A stretch of 64,000 nucleotides of DNA from Chloroflexota bacterium (GTDB lineage: Bacteria; Chloroflexota; Dehalococcoidia; Lucifugimonadales; UBA2985). The DNA is taken from assembly GCA_028877205.1 (NCBI GenBank), contig JAPPHY010000009.1, positions 54,357-118,356 of the forward strand, given 5' to 3'. Made by a program: the position numbers and the translations under genes. Positions 1-14,700 of the stretch are shown here, piece after piece. Position 1 is the stretch's first letter. Every line of letters begins with the position of its first letter. The notes below the pieces were generated by a model that was not told the origin of the DNA, searched no databases, and saw nothing but the letters and a program-made list of their open reading frames with translations.

Positions 1-1254
1 GAAGCCTGGCAGCCTCTCCAGGACTCGAAAGGCGGTCTCTGAGTCGCGGCCTTCCTGCACAACGGCCATGCGCTTGCGGTTCCGAGGGTCCCTGCCGATG
101 GGGGCTGCTACTGTGCCCTCAGGTGGCTCCAACCATCCCTCTACCAGGGCCGTGTACACCTTCCGGACCGCACGATTCTTGAGCTGCCGCGCGACGTACT
201 CGTGCGCCTGCCGGTTCCTGGCTACCACCATCAGCCCGGACGTGTCCCTGTCGAGCCGATGCACAATTCCCGGCCTCAGACCATCTTCGATCCGCGCCAG
301 CTCAGGCATGCGTCCCAGCAGCGCGTTGACCAGCGTCCCCACGGGATGCCCCGGCGCAGGATGCACGACCATCCCTGCCGGTTTATCTACCACCAGGACG
401 TCGTCATCCTCATAAATCACGGAGAGTTGAATGTCCTGTGGCGTCAGCTGCGTGGGCTGCGGAGGTGCAACCTCAACCTCCACAGTCTCCCCGCCCTTCA
501 GCCTGTACGACGCCTTCGCGGCGGCGCCGTTCACCCTGACCAGCCCCCGGCCCACGAGGCCCGCGACGTGAGAGCGAGAAAGGTCGCCATTCCGGTCGGC
601 CAGGAAGCGGTCCAGGCGTTCGCCGGGCGCGTCGGCCACCAGCGTTCGCACTACTCCCACGCCCTCTTCCTTTCCCGACCGAAGGGCCTCTCCAAGCGTC
701 TCTGGAGCCACGCCAAAATGGTCGTTGTAGTCGCCGGACCACGCATCAGGGGCCTGCTCGGCCCAGTCGCTCTCGGCGGACGCGAAGGCCGCCGCCGGCG
801 CTGCATCGGTCGGAGCGCGACTGCCGGACTTCGCCGACGTCACGGTCAACAGGAGCCCTATGAGCCCTACCACGATTGAGGAGTCCGCCAGATTGAACAC
901 GGGCCAGGCACCCACGTCGATGAAGTCGACCACGTGACCGAGCCTCACCCGGTCGATCAGGTTGCCCATTGCGCCTCCCAGCATCAGCCCCAGGCTGAGC
1001 CGGAGCATGAAGCTGTCGACAGGGTGAGTGCGATAGAACACAAGCAGCACCCCAATCCCCACCAGCGAGGCGAGAGTCAGGAGGAGGGTTTGGTCGGGAA
1101 ACAGTCCGAACGCGCTGCCGGTGTTCAACACGTACGTCGCACGCACAAACCCATCATCCGGTATGGACTCGCCGGGCGACATGGTTCTGGTGACCAGCCC
1201 CTTGGTGGACTGGTCTGCCATAAGCGTCAGGATGAGGACGACAAGCGTGGTCAC
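1..1254 (-). CDS. LspA (signal peptidase II)-RluD (23S rRNA pseudouridine synthase) fusion frame; C-terminus truncated by window edge
   Basis: Manual minus-strand translation is open from 1365 to position 1. LspA motifs GNLIDRVRLGHVVDF and FNLADSSI, then S4-like GERLDRFLADR, then RluD GIVHRLDRDTSGLMVVA. GTG start at 1254 is tentative. Absent from the ORF track because it runs off the edge. Confidence 0.85.
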   Translation of the reverse strand, partial: MTTLVVLILTLMADQSTKGLVTRTMSPGESIPDDGFVRATYVLNTGSAFGLFPDQTLLLTLASLVGIGVLLVFYRTHPVDSFMLRLSLGLMLGGAMGNLIDRVRLGHVVDFIDVGAWPVFNLADSSIVVGLIGLLLTVTSAKSGSRAPTDAAPAAAFASAESDWAEQAPDAWSGDYNDHFGVAPETLGEALRSGKEEGVGVVRTLVADAPGERLDRFLADRNGDLSRSHVAGLVGRGLVRVNGAAAKASYRLKGGETVEVEVAPPQPTQLTPQDIQLSVIYEDDDVLVVDKPAGMVVHPAPGHPVGTLVNALLGRMPELARIEDGLRPGIVHRLDRDTSGLMVVARNRQAHEYVARQLKNRAVRKVYTALVEGWLEPPEGTVAAPIGRDPRNRKRMAVVQEGRDSETAFRVLERLPGF

Positions 1255-1508
1255 GTCAGAGCGCCCCGGAGCCGTTCGGCGGGTGGCGCGGACACTCCGC
1301 GTGAGCGTGCAAATCGGGTGTGGAACTGCCGTAGGCCATGTGCGCCGAAGTGTGGAATTCTCAACTCAGTGTAGCACACGCACAGAGCGCTGCACAACGA
1401 ACGCGGCCGGGGCGCGGTGAGGGCATGCACCTGTCGTTGCGGCGGCAAGGCGATGCGCATGCCACCTCGCGTCACGAGCTCCGGCCCACTCTCCGGCCTG
1501 TTGCCCTG

Positions 1509-2726
1509 TCAGACGGCCCTGAACTTCGCCGCCTCCTCGGAGCCGCCCGTGGCGTCGCCTGCGCTGTAGGAGTGCGCGCCCGTGCCGGCAAGCCCGCCTC
1601 CCTGCACGATCAGGTACTCCTCCCTGATAGGACGGCCGTTCAGCCAGCACTCTAGTATCTCGCGGACTCCCGCAGCGTACCGAGCCTGAGCCGAAAGCGA
1701 CGTCCCGGACGTGTGCGGCGTCATCGCGTGGTTGGGCATCGACCGCCAGGGGTGGTCGTTGGGAGGGGGCTGCGGGAACCACACGTCGCCGGCGTATCCT
1801 GCAAGCTGTCCACTCTCGAGGGCCCTCACGATCGCGTCGCGGTCGCATATCTTGCCCCTCGCGGTGTTGACGATGTAAGACCCGCGCTTCATCCTGCCGA
1901 TGAGCGCGTCGTCAAACATGTGCTCGGTCTCGGCGTGGAGCGGGCAGTGGATGCTCACCACGTCGCACACACTGACGAGCGACTCCACGTTGGGGTGGAA
2001 CGTCAGCCCTAGCTCCTGCTCGACCTCCGCGGGCAGCCGGTGCCTGTCCGTGTAGTGCAGCTTCACGTCGAAGGCCTTCATTCGCTTCAGGACCGCCAGG
2101 CCGATCCGGCCGGCGGCCACCACGCCCACGTCCATCCCCTCGATGTCATAGGACCGCGAGATGGCGTCTGCGATGTTCCAGCCGCCCTTCATCACCCAGC
2201 CGTACTGGGGAATGTAGTCCCTGACCAGAGCCAACATCTGCATCACCGCGTGCTCCGCTACGCTGACGCTGTTGCACCACGTCACCTCGCACACGGTGAT
2301 GTCCCTGGCAATGGCCGACTGAAGGTCAACGTGGTCCGAGCCGATCCCCGCGGTGATCGCGATCTTGAGCTTGGGAGCGTTTCGGATACGCTCCGCGGTC
2401 AGGTACCCCGGCCAGAATGGCTGTGAGATGACGACGTCGGCGTCCGGCAGCTCGCGCTCAAAGACCGAATCCGGGCCGTCCTTGTCCGACGTGACGACGA
2501 ACCTGTGGCCGCGCTCGGTCACGAACTTCTCAAGACCCAGCCCTCCCGACACGGATCCCAGAAGCTGCCCGGGCATAAAGTCGATTGAGGCGGGTGTGGG
2601 CAGCGTTTGGCCGTCCGGGTAGTGGGAAAGTGTGGGTATGGTAGAGCGTGCGTAGGCCGTAGGGAATCCGGTCACGGGGTCCGGGTACAGAACGCAAAGT
2701 ACCTTGAGTGCCGATGAAATGCTCAT
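1509..2726 (-). CDS. fdh: NAD-dependent formate dehydrogenase (D-2-hydroxyacid dehydrogenase superfamily)
   Basis: Motifs typical of bacterial NAD-FDH: KVLCVLYPDPVTGFP, TSDKDGPDSVFERELPDADVVISQPFWP, GIGSDHVDLQSAI, YAGDVWFPQP, GAHSYSAGDATGGSEEAAKF. Confidence 0.93.
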   Translation of the reverse strand: MSISSALKVLCVLYPDPVTGFPTAYARSTIPTLSHYPDGQTLPTPASIDFMPGQLLGSVSGGLGLEKFVTERGHRFVVTSDKDGPDSVFERELPDADVVISQPFWPGYLTAERIRNAPKLKIAITAGIGSDHVDLQSAIARDITVCEVTWCNSVSVAEHAVMQMLALVRDYIPQYGWVMKGGWNIADAISRSYDIEGMDVGVVAAGRIGLAVLKRMKAFDVKLHYTDRHRLPAEVEQELGLTFHPNVESLVSVCDVVSIHCPLHAETEHMFDDALIGRMKRGSYIVNTARGKICDRDAIVRALESGQLAGYAGDVWFPQPPPNDHPWRSMPNHAMTPHTSGTSLSAQARYAAGVREILECWLNGRPIREEYLIVQGGGLAGTGAHSYSAGDATGGSEEAAKFRAV

Positions 2727-2840
2727 GCCCCACCTCCTCCACTGGTAGCCTTGTATTCATTATACGTGGAAACGCCCTTCTCAGGTAGATTGTGGTAGAA
2801 TCGGAAGCCATAAACCTACCTCACCCTAGAGAGCGCCACA

Positions 2841-3503
2841 GTGCCATACGCCATAAGGTTCGCCCGGGAAGAGGATGTCCCCCAGCTGGCGGAGATAGAG
2901 AAGGAGGCCTTCCCCACCAACTGGCCCGCCACTCCGTTCAGGAGAGACCTCTCCAGAGAATCGATAAGCCTGCTGGTGGTCTACACACTGCCCGAGGAGG
3001 ACAATCCACCTCCGCCTGAACCCGATCTACCCGCGGGCGATGCCGAGCAGCCTCGGGGCCTGGCCGGGCTCCTGGCGCGCATCTTCCGCGGCCGAAACCA
3101 CCGTCAGGCGAATCGCGGGCCGGCCGAGTTCATAGCCGGCTATGTGTCGACCTCCTACATGACGGACGAAGCGCACGTGACGGGCATCGCAGTGCGAGGG
3201 TTGCACCGCGGCAACGGCCTTGGCGAGCTGCTTCTAATGTCGGCCATAGAGCTTGCGATGCGGAAGAACTCGCGCGTGGTGACCCTTGAGGTGCGCGTCT
3301 CCAACCGCGTCGCACAGTCACTGTACACCAAGTACGGCTTCAACCAGGCCGGGCTTCGCAAGGGATACTACACCGACAACCACGAGGACGCCTACATCAT
3401 GACCACCGCTCCCATCTCCTCACTGGAGTACGGCGAGAAGTTCCGCACGCTGGAGCAGAGCTACCGGCAGAGACGAGGCTACGCGGCCATCAGCCTCGGA
3501 TGA
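2841..3503 (+). CDS. rimI: RimI-type GNAT N-acetyltransferase (ribosomal-protein-alanine acetyltransferase-like)
   Basis: IRFAREEDVPQLAEIEKEAFP, VTGIAVRGLHRGNGLGELLL, LEVRVSNRVAQSLYTKYGF. Confidence 0.8.
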   Translation: MPYAIRFAREEDVPQLAEIEKEAFPTNWPATPFRRDLSRESISLLVVYTLPEEDNPPPPEPDLPAGDAEQPRGLAGLLARIFRGRNHRQANRGPAEFIAGYVSTSYMTDEAHVTGIAVRGLHRGNGLGELLLMSAIELAMRKNSRVVTLEVRVSNRVAQSLYTKYGFNQAGLRKGYYTDNHEDAYIMTTAPISSLEYGEKFRTLEQSYRQRRGYAAISLG

Positions 3504-3512
3504 GCGGCCCAC

Positions 3513-4391
3513 CTAGATGCCGACGATGAGCTGCCTGCCGCCCACGAGAATCATGGACGCCGCCAGGATGACCAGCACCACCCGATGGTCAACGCGCGAC
3601 CGCAGGTATATCCCGATCTGCGCCCCCACCAGCGCGCCCGCACCCAGCAGCGCCGCCCGGAGCCACCCATCCTGGAACTGACCGGTGGCTATGCGCGTGA
3701 TCAGGCTGGAGGAGGACGTCACCACCAGCAGCAGCATCGCCGTGGGCGCCACCACTCGGGGCGGCATCCTGAGGAGGAACGTCATCGCCGGAACGTTGAC
3801 GACCCCTCCACCAATCCCGAAGAAACTCGATATGTAGCCGGACACGGGGCTTATCCCGCCGGCCATCACCGTATTGACGTAGAAGCGGTAGGTACGGCCC
3901 ATCCGCTCCCGTATCTCCCTGTTCGGGGCGTGCTCAACGTCCCCCTGCAGCTCGATTGCCCTGGTGCTCCGCCACAGCACGTACACAGCGCCCAGTATCA
4001 GCAAGATGCCCATGTATATCTCGAAGGAGTCGCGAGTCACGCGGCTGGCTGCAATCGCTCCTATGGCCGCGGCCGGAATGCCTCCCACGGCCAGCAGCCC
4101 GGCCGTCTTGAAGTCGATGCGATGCTCCCGGTAGTTGGTCACCGTCGCGGACACGGCGTTCAGAAACACCACAGTTAATGAGATGCTGGAGATGACGGCC
4201 GGCGACTCGTCGGGAAACATGAAGAGCAGCAGGGGCACCAGAACGAACCCGCCGCCCAGGCCGACCAGCGTTCCCAAAGCGGCCACCGCAGCGCCCACCA
4301 AGGGCAGCATCACGAGGTGCAGGATTGTCAGCTCGTACGACATTGCCTCGGCTAACGGGTGCGGGCGCGCAACAGCGGAGCTTATACTCAC
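3513..4391 (-). CDS. TauE/SafE family sulfite exporter-like permease
   Basis: Multi-TM protein with GTLVGLGGGFVLVPLLL and FFGIGGGVVNVPAMTFLL repeats typical of TauE/SafE. Confidence 0.88.
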   Translation of the reverse strand: MSISSAVARPHPLAEAMSYELTILHLVMLPLVGAAVAALGTLVGLGGGFVLVPLLLFMFPDESPAVISSISLTVVFLNAVSATVTNYREHRIDFKTAGLLAVGGIPAAAIGAIAASRVTRDSFEIYMGILLILGAVYVLWRSTRAIELQGDVEHAPNREIRERMGRTYRFYVNTVMAGGISPVSGYISSFFGIGGGVVNVPAMTFLLRMPPRVVAPTAMLLLVVTSSSSLITRIATGQFQDGWLRAALLGAGALVGAQIGIYLRSRVDHRVVLVILAASMILVGGRQLIVGI

Positions 4392-4461
4392 CGCGGACTA
4401 CGCGCTTGCGCGCCTCCTGTCGCGCCGTGACGGGAGCGCGGGCCGGCGCGCCGCCCGCCGC

Positions 4462-4986
4462 CTACGGCTCCTCGACTATCTCGATGCGCTCTATGGTGGG
4501 CAGATTGACAGGGCTGGAGCGCTCGCCCGACGCGCCGACGGTAACGGGCAGGTTGGCCAATCCGTCCACAACGTCCATGCCCTCCCTCACCTGCCCGAAG
4601 ATCGTGTAGTTCTTGGGGAGGTTGGCCCGCTTGTGCACCACGAAGAACTGGCTGCCGTTGGTGTTGGGACCCGCATTCGCCATCGCCAGAATGCCCGGAT
4701 CATAGTCGCGGGTAACCGGCTCGTCCTCAAAGGTGTAACCGGGGCCGCCGCGGCCCGTGCCGGTAGGGTCACCGCCCTGGATCATGAAGCCGGAGATGAT
4801 CCGGTGGAAGATGACGCCGTCGTAGTAGCCCTCTCTGGCCAGGAACACAAAGCTGTTCACGGTCTTCGGCGCCTCCGCCGGGAACAGGTCGAATACGATG
4901 GCCCCGCCGCTCGTGTGCATGGTGGCGGAGATCTTGCTCGCGGGGTCGATGGTCATGGGAGGTGGTGCGCTGTACTTGTTGGCCAC
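4462..4986 (-). CDS. Cyclophilin-type peptidyl-prolyl cis-trans isomerase
   Basis: GGAIVFDLFPAEAPKTVNSFVFLAREGYYDGVIFHRIISGFMIQGGDPTGTGRGGPGYTFEDE. Confidence 0.93.
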   Translation of the reverse strand: MANKYSAPPPMTIDPASKISATMHTSGGAIVFDLFPAEAPKTVNSFVFLAREGYYDGVIFHRIISGFMIQGGDPTGTGRGGPGYTFEDEPVTRDYDPGILAMANAGPNTNGSQFFVVHKRANLPKNYTIFGQVREGMDVVDGLANLPVTVGASGERSSPVNLPTIERIEIVEEP

Positions 4987-5194
4987 GCTTCTTCCTCACT
5001 GGTGCGGGATTTGCCGAGGACGCCGCGGGGGCGTTTCAGCGTGGGCAAGTCTAGCAGAATCGGCTTCCCCGTGCCAGACGTAGGCACGTCTCACGCACGG
5101 TTTTCGCCGCTGCACTGGCGTTTCCGAGCGGTACTGTGGCATAATCAGGGGCGTCAGAATTGCCCACCCAACTGGAAGGAAGGTAGGTAGCTAC

Positions 5195-7870
<2,676 letters not shown>

Positions 7871-7886
7871 GAGGTAAAGACCAGGT

Positions 7887-8282
7887 ATGGGAGTGACACG
7901 AGTGAACGTCACGGTCCGCAACATCTCTGCGCCGGACAGGTCCTGGAGCGGGTTGTTTGTGGTAGATACCGGAGCGACGGATAGCATGGTCCCAAGGGAG
8001 TTCCTGGAGGCCATCGGGCTGTCGCCTCTCAGGCAGCGCACTTACAGGCTCGGCGACGGGCGCAGCCTCACGTTCGACATCACGGAGGCCCGTCTGGAGT
8101 TTATGGGCAAGGCCACTGCAAAGGACATAATCATGGGCGGGCCGGGCAGCGAGCCTCTTTTGGGGGTGACCGCTCTGGAGTCGACCGGTATGGAGGTGGA
8201 TCCAGTGAGTGAGACACTTAAGGAGCTGCCCGCCGTCCGTCTCGTGGGCATGAGAGTTGAGCCTGGCCGGACGGGCAATTGA
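7887..8282 (+). CDS. Clan AA (retropepsin-like) aspartic protease family protein
   Basis: WSGLFVVDTGATDSMVPREFLEAIG contains the single DTGA active-site motif; LLGVTALE downstream. Confidence 0.75.
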   Translation: MGVTRVNVTVRNISAPDRSWSGLFVVDTGATDSMVPREFLEAIGLSPLRQRTYRLGDGRSLTFDITEARLEFMGKATAKDIIMGGPGSEPLLGVTALESTGMEVDPVSETLKELPAVRLVGMRVEPGRTGN

Positions 8283-8310
8283 CCGGCGGCGCCATGACAG
8301 GAGGCAACAC

Positions 8311-8676
8311 ATGCTGATACTGCTCCAGAGGCTGCTGGCCGAGAGGCTGGCGCCCGCTCCCTACAGACCGACGCCGCGGCCGCCCGCGGCCGTGCACACG
8401 GAACGCACCGTGGATGCCCCAATCTCGTCCTCGCCGCAGCGACCGGCCGGGCAGCAGGTGACGGTCAGAACCGCAACCGCCTACTACGTGTACACCAACA
8501 GCCGGAACCGGTACTCACGGATTCACGAGGAGTCCTGCCCGTGGTACCAGCGGCCGCGCACCGCGCGCCAGACCGACAACGGCTGGTGGCACGGCCCGTA
8601 CGGCCGACTTGAGCTGGCGGAGGACAGCCCGCAGAACATCGGCGCGGTGACTCCATGCGGCCACTGCATGCCGTAG
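8311..8676 (+). CDS. Hypothetical small protein with C-terminal Ada-like H/C-rich pocket
   Basis: ATG at 8311 with SD aggagg; C-terminus RIHEESCPWYQRP...VTPCGHCMP. Confidence 0.6.
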   Translation: MLILLQRLLAERLAPAPYRPTPRPPAAVHTERTVDAPISSSPQRPAGQQVTVRTATAYYVYTNSRNRYSRIHEESCPWYQRPRTARQTDNGWWHGPYGRLELAEDSPQNIGAVTPCGHCMP

Positions 8677-8747
8677 GGGACCGCTATTGAGTTGTGCGTA
8701 ACCAGCTGCCAGCTAGCAAGGGCAGCCGTGTGGTATAATCCTACGAA

Positions 8748-10546
<1,799 letters not shown>

Positions 10547-10589
10547 GGCCATGCCAAGGCCAGAACAGCGATAGGCAAAGGAGGCGCAA

Positions 10590-11603
10590 ATGACCACGCG
10601 AATAGGCATCAACGGATTCGGACGAATTGGGCGGCAGGTGCTCCGCGCCTCGATGGAGCGGCACCCGGACAAGCTGGACGTCGTCGCAGTGAACGACCTC
10701 ACCAGCGCCAAGACCAACGCCCACCTCTTCAAGTACGACACCAACTACGGCGTCTACCCCGGCACGGTGTCGGCGGAGGAGAACGCCATCGTCATCGACG
10801 GCAAGGAGGTGCAGGTGCTGGCCGAGCGCGACCCCGCCAGCCTGCCCTGGGGCGACCTTGGCGTGGACATCGTCGTCGAGTCCACGGGCATATTCACGGA
10901 CGCGACCAAGGCGGCCGGGCACCTGGAGGGCGGCGCCAAGAAGGTGATCATCTCCGCTCCCGCCAGGAATGAAGACGTGATGGTGGTCCTGGGCGTCAAC
11001 GAGAAGAATTACGACCCCGAGAGCCACAAGGTGCTTTCGAACGCGTCCTGCACCACCAACTGCATCGCCCCGATGGTCAAGGTGCTGCACGACAGCTTCA
11101 CCGTGAACCACGGCCTGATGACCACGATTCACGCCTACACCAACGACCAGCGCATCCTTGACCAAGCCCACGACGACCTGCGACGCGCCCGCGCGGCCGC
11201 GCAGAACATCATCCCGACGACCACCGGCGCGGCGAGGGCCGTCGGCGTCATCGTGCCGGAGTTGCAGGGCAAGATACACGGCATGGCGCTTCGAGTCCCG
11301 GTGTCGACCGGCTCCATCACGGACTTCGTTGCGGAGCTGGACAAGTCGGTCAGCGTCGACGACGTCAACGCGGCGTTCAAGGAGGCAGCGGACACGAACC
11401 TCAAGGGCGTGCTGGAGTACACCGAGGACCCGCTGGTGAGCGCGGATATCGTCTACAACCCGCACAGCTGCATCTTCGACTCCCTCTCCACGATGGTGAT
11501 GGAGGGTAACATGGTCAAGATCCTGGGCTGGTATGACAACGAGTGGGGCTACTCCTGCCGCACCGCCGACCTGTGCGCCTACCTGGTGGACCAGGGACTG
11601 TAG
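10590..11603 (+). CDS. gap: Type I glyceraldehyde-3-phosphate dehydrogenase
   Basis: [52 protein letters not shown]. Confidence 0.97.
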   Translation: MTTRIGINGFGRIGRQVLRASMERHPDKLDVVAVNDLTSAKTNAHLFKYDTNYGVYPGTVSAEENAIVIDGKEVQVLAERDPASLPWGDLGVDIVVESTGIFTDATKAAGHLEGGAKKVIISAPARNEDVMVVLGVNEKNYDPESHKVLSNASCTTNCIAPMVKVLHDSFTVNHGLMTTIHAYTNDQRILDQAHDDLRRARAAAQNIIPTTTGAARAVGVIVPELQGKIHGMALRVPVSTGSITDFVAELDKSVSVDDVNAAFKEAADTNLKGVLEYTEDPLVSADIVYNPHSCIFDSLSTMVMEGNMVKILGWYDNEWGYSCRTADLCAYLVDQGL

Positions 11604-11632
11604 AAGCTCACGCACGACCACAGCTTTGACGC

Positions 11633-11667
11633 CCGCTCGCCCTGAGGCTTTCGAAGAGTGCGAGCGG
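11633..11667 (+). repeat. 35-nt palindromic hairpin element, copy 1 (also possible gap 3' hairpin)
   Basis: CCGCTCGCCCTGAGGCTTTCGAAGAGTGCGAGCGG; terminal stem CCGCTCGC/GCGAGCGG; 26/35 identical to the rc of 23020-23054. Confidence 0.7.
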
Positions 11668-11791
11668 GCGCCTGCATTAAGGCAGACGCCTGCTTCACTG
11701 TGCTAGTAGGGGCGTTGAGGCAATTCGTCTGCCGGAAGTTTCAGCCTCCCCACTTTGCCCCTGCCCGCTCACCTTGATAGAATAGCCTATC

Positions 11792-14700
11792 GTGGAGCAG
11801 CCCGACACAGAGCAGCCTTCGCCTCAGGATTCTGACGCGCCGCCTTCCCGCGGCGGCCGCGCCGCCCTCATCGCGCCTGCGCTCATACTGCTGCTTGCGC
11901 TCGCTCTGCGGCTCTACGGAATCGACTGGGATCAGGGCGGCCTCTTCCACCCTGACGAACGCGCCATCCTCTTCCGCGTCAATGACCTGAGCTGGCCGCC
12001 GCTCTCTGATCTCGGCGTGCTCCTGAACGTGGACGAGAGCCCGCTGAACCCGCGATGGTTCCCCTACGGCAGCCTTCCCATCTACGCCGGCATGGCCGCG
12101 GAGTCGCTGCTGTCACCGTTCGCGACGCTGGACTTCCGCGACCTCCGCTTCCTGGGCAGAGGCCTCTCGACCCTAGCGGACGTGGGAACGGTGCTCATGG
12201 TGTTCCTGCTCGGCTGCCGCCTGTACGGCCGGCGCGCCGGCCTGCTTGCGGCCCTGCTGGCGGCGGTGGCCGTCATCCACGTGCAGATGAGCCACTTCTA
12301 CACCTCCGATACGTTCCTGACATTCTTCATCGTGGCGGCCATGTACTTCATGGCGCGCAGGGCGCAGGAAGGCGGGCTCAAGAACTCGCTGCTGGCGGGC
12401 GTGTTCATAGGGCTGGCGCTGGCGTCCAAGATCAGCGTCGCGCCGCTTTTGTTGGCCCTCGTGCTTGCGCACGCTTTCCACGTCTTCTCGAGCTCCCGCG
12501 ACGAGCTTGCCCTCGCCAAGCCGAGACGCCCCGTCCTGGCCAGCGCGACGCACCACCTTCTGCTGTCGTGCGCGGCGGCCCTGCTCGTGTTCTTCCTGGC
12601 GACGCCGTACGCATTCCTCGACTGGTCGAAACCCAACCCGTGCCCCGTGCCGTACTCCGCGCTATCATTCCTCGACCAGAACTACTACGCCTGCGACGTG
12701 GGCGGCGAGTACGCCATGGCCCGCGGCATTTCCGGCCGCCCGTACACCCAGCAGTACATCGACACGACTCCCTACTGGTACCACGTGCGGCAGTTGGCAC
12801 TGTTCGGCCTTGGCCTGCCGCTGGGCATCGCGGCGTGGGCCTCGATCCTGTTCACTATCGGCCTCGCAATCGCCAGGCGCAGCAAGGCGGACCTGCTGCT
12901 GCTGGCGTGGGTAGTTCCGTACTTCATGTTGACCGGGTTCGTGCAGGTCAAGTTCCTGCGTTACATGCTGCCACTCACGCCCTTCCTCATTATCATGGCA
13001 TGCCACATGCTCTTGTGGGCGCGGGACTGGGCCGCCGCGCACAGCCGCGAGCGCGACATCGCCATGCGATGGGGCATTGGCCTCGTGGTGGGAGCGACCG
13101 CCTTTTACGCTCTGTCCTACACAACCACCTACGCCGGGACGCACAACGCCAACCGCGCCTCCGAGTGGATCAGGGAAAACGTGCCGACCGGCTCCGTAAT
13201 CCTCATGGAGCACTGGGAGGAGTCGCTGCCGAACATGGAGGGCTACGTCATCGGCTGCCGCGGCGTGCCCGACGACAACCGATCCTGCATGACCATGTAC
13301 GACTCCGACAGCGTCCGCTACTCCAGCGGCCAGGACAAGATCGAGCGCGTCGCGGAGCAGCTGGCCGGCGCCGACTACCTGGTCTTCTTCAGCAACCGCC
13401 TCTACGGGAGCACCGCGCGCCTTCCGGAGAAGTATCCCCTCACCGGCGAGTACTACCGGAGGCTGTTTGGCGGGGAGCTGGGCTACGAGCTGGCCCACTG
13501 GGAGACCGACTACCCGTCGATCTTGGGCGTGGCGTTCGTGGACGACACGCTCACGCGGCCCGGTCTGCCCACGCCTGTGCCGCTCGGCGCCTACCGGCCC
13601 GCCCCGCTCTCCATCGGCATGGGCTACGCCGACGAGAGCTTCAGCGTGTACGATCGCCCCAAAGTGCTCGTGTTTGAGAACCGCGAGCGGCTTGAGGAGG
13701 GGGAGATTCTGCGGCGCATCCTCACGCCCAGGCCCCAAGCCCCAACCACCAAGACACTGCTCCTGTCCGATGCCACCCTTGCGGCCCAACGCGAGGGCGG
13801 CACGTGGACCGACATCGTCGACTCCGGCAGCCTGTCGAACCGCTTCCCGATCGGGGCGTGGTACCTCTGGGTGCAGGTGCTGGCGCTGGCCGCCCTGCCG
13901 CTGAGCCTGCTCGCCTTCCGGCCTCTGCCCGACCGGGGCTACCTGCTGGCCAAGCCACTCGGCATACTGGTTGTCGCCTATGGGGCGTGGGCACTCGCAA
14001 GCCTGCAGTGGATGCCGTTCTCGCGGGGCTCCGTAATGATCGTGGCGCTGCTGCTGGCAGGCACTTCGGCCGTCGCGGCCTACGCCCGCCGCGCCGAGAT
14101 GCTGTCGTGGTTCCGGCAGAACGTGCGCCTCGTGGTGATCGGCGAAGCGCTGTTCGCGGTCTCGTTCGGCGTGTTCCTGCTGGTGAGGGCGGCCAACCCG
14201 GACCTGTGGCATCCGTTCAACGGCGGGGAGAAGCCGATGGAAATGGCCTACCTCAACGCGGCGGTCCGCTCCACCTTCTTCCCTCCCTACGATCCGTGGT
14301 TCGCGGGCGGCTACATCAACTACTACTACTTCGGGCAGATGATAGTGGCAAGCCTGGTGCGGGCCACGGGCATCACCACCGAGGTTGCGTTCAACCTGGC
14401 CGTCCCCCTGTTCTTCGCGCTCACCACTTCGGCGGTGTTCTCTCTGGTGTACTCGCTGGCGATGGGCACACGCCGCGGGCTAGGCATTGCCGGCGGCCAG
14501 GCGGGAGCCGTGGCGGCGGGACTGGTCGGCGCGGTGTTCGTCGCTGTGCTGGGCAACCTGGACGGCGCGGTGCAGCTGGCACAGGGCGCATCCAGGGCGA
14601 TATTCAGTGGGCTGCCCCTCGGCGAGTTCGATTTCTGGCGTAGCAGCCGGCTGATTCCGCCGGGCGACCCGCCGGGCCACGAGATAACCGAGTTCCCATT

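Noticed and set aside
12665-14212. 515-aa minus-strand ORF antisense to the YYY membrane protein
   Set aside because: Shadow ORF opposite a well-supported coding sequence; composition typical of antisense frames.
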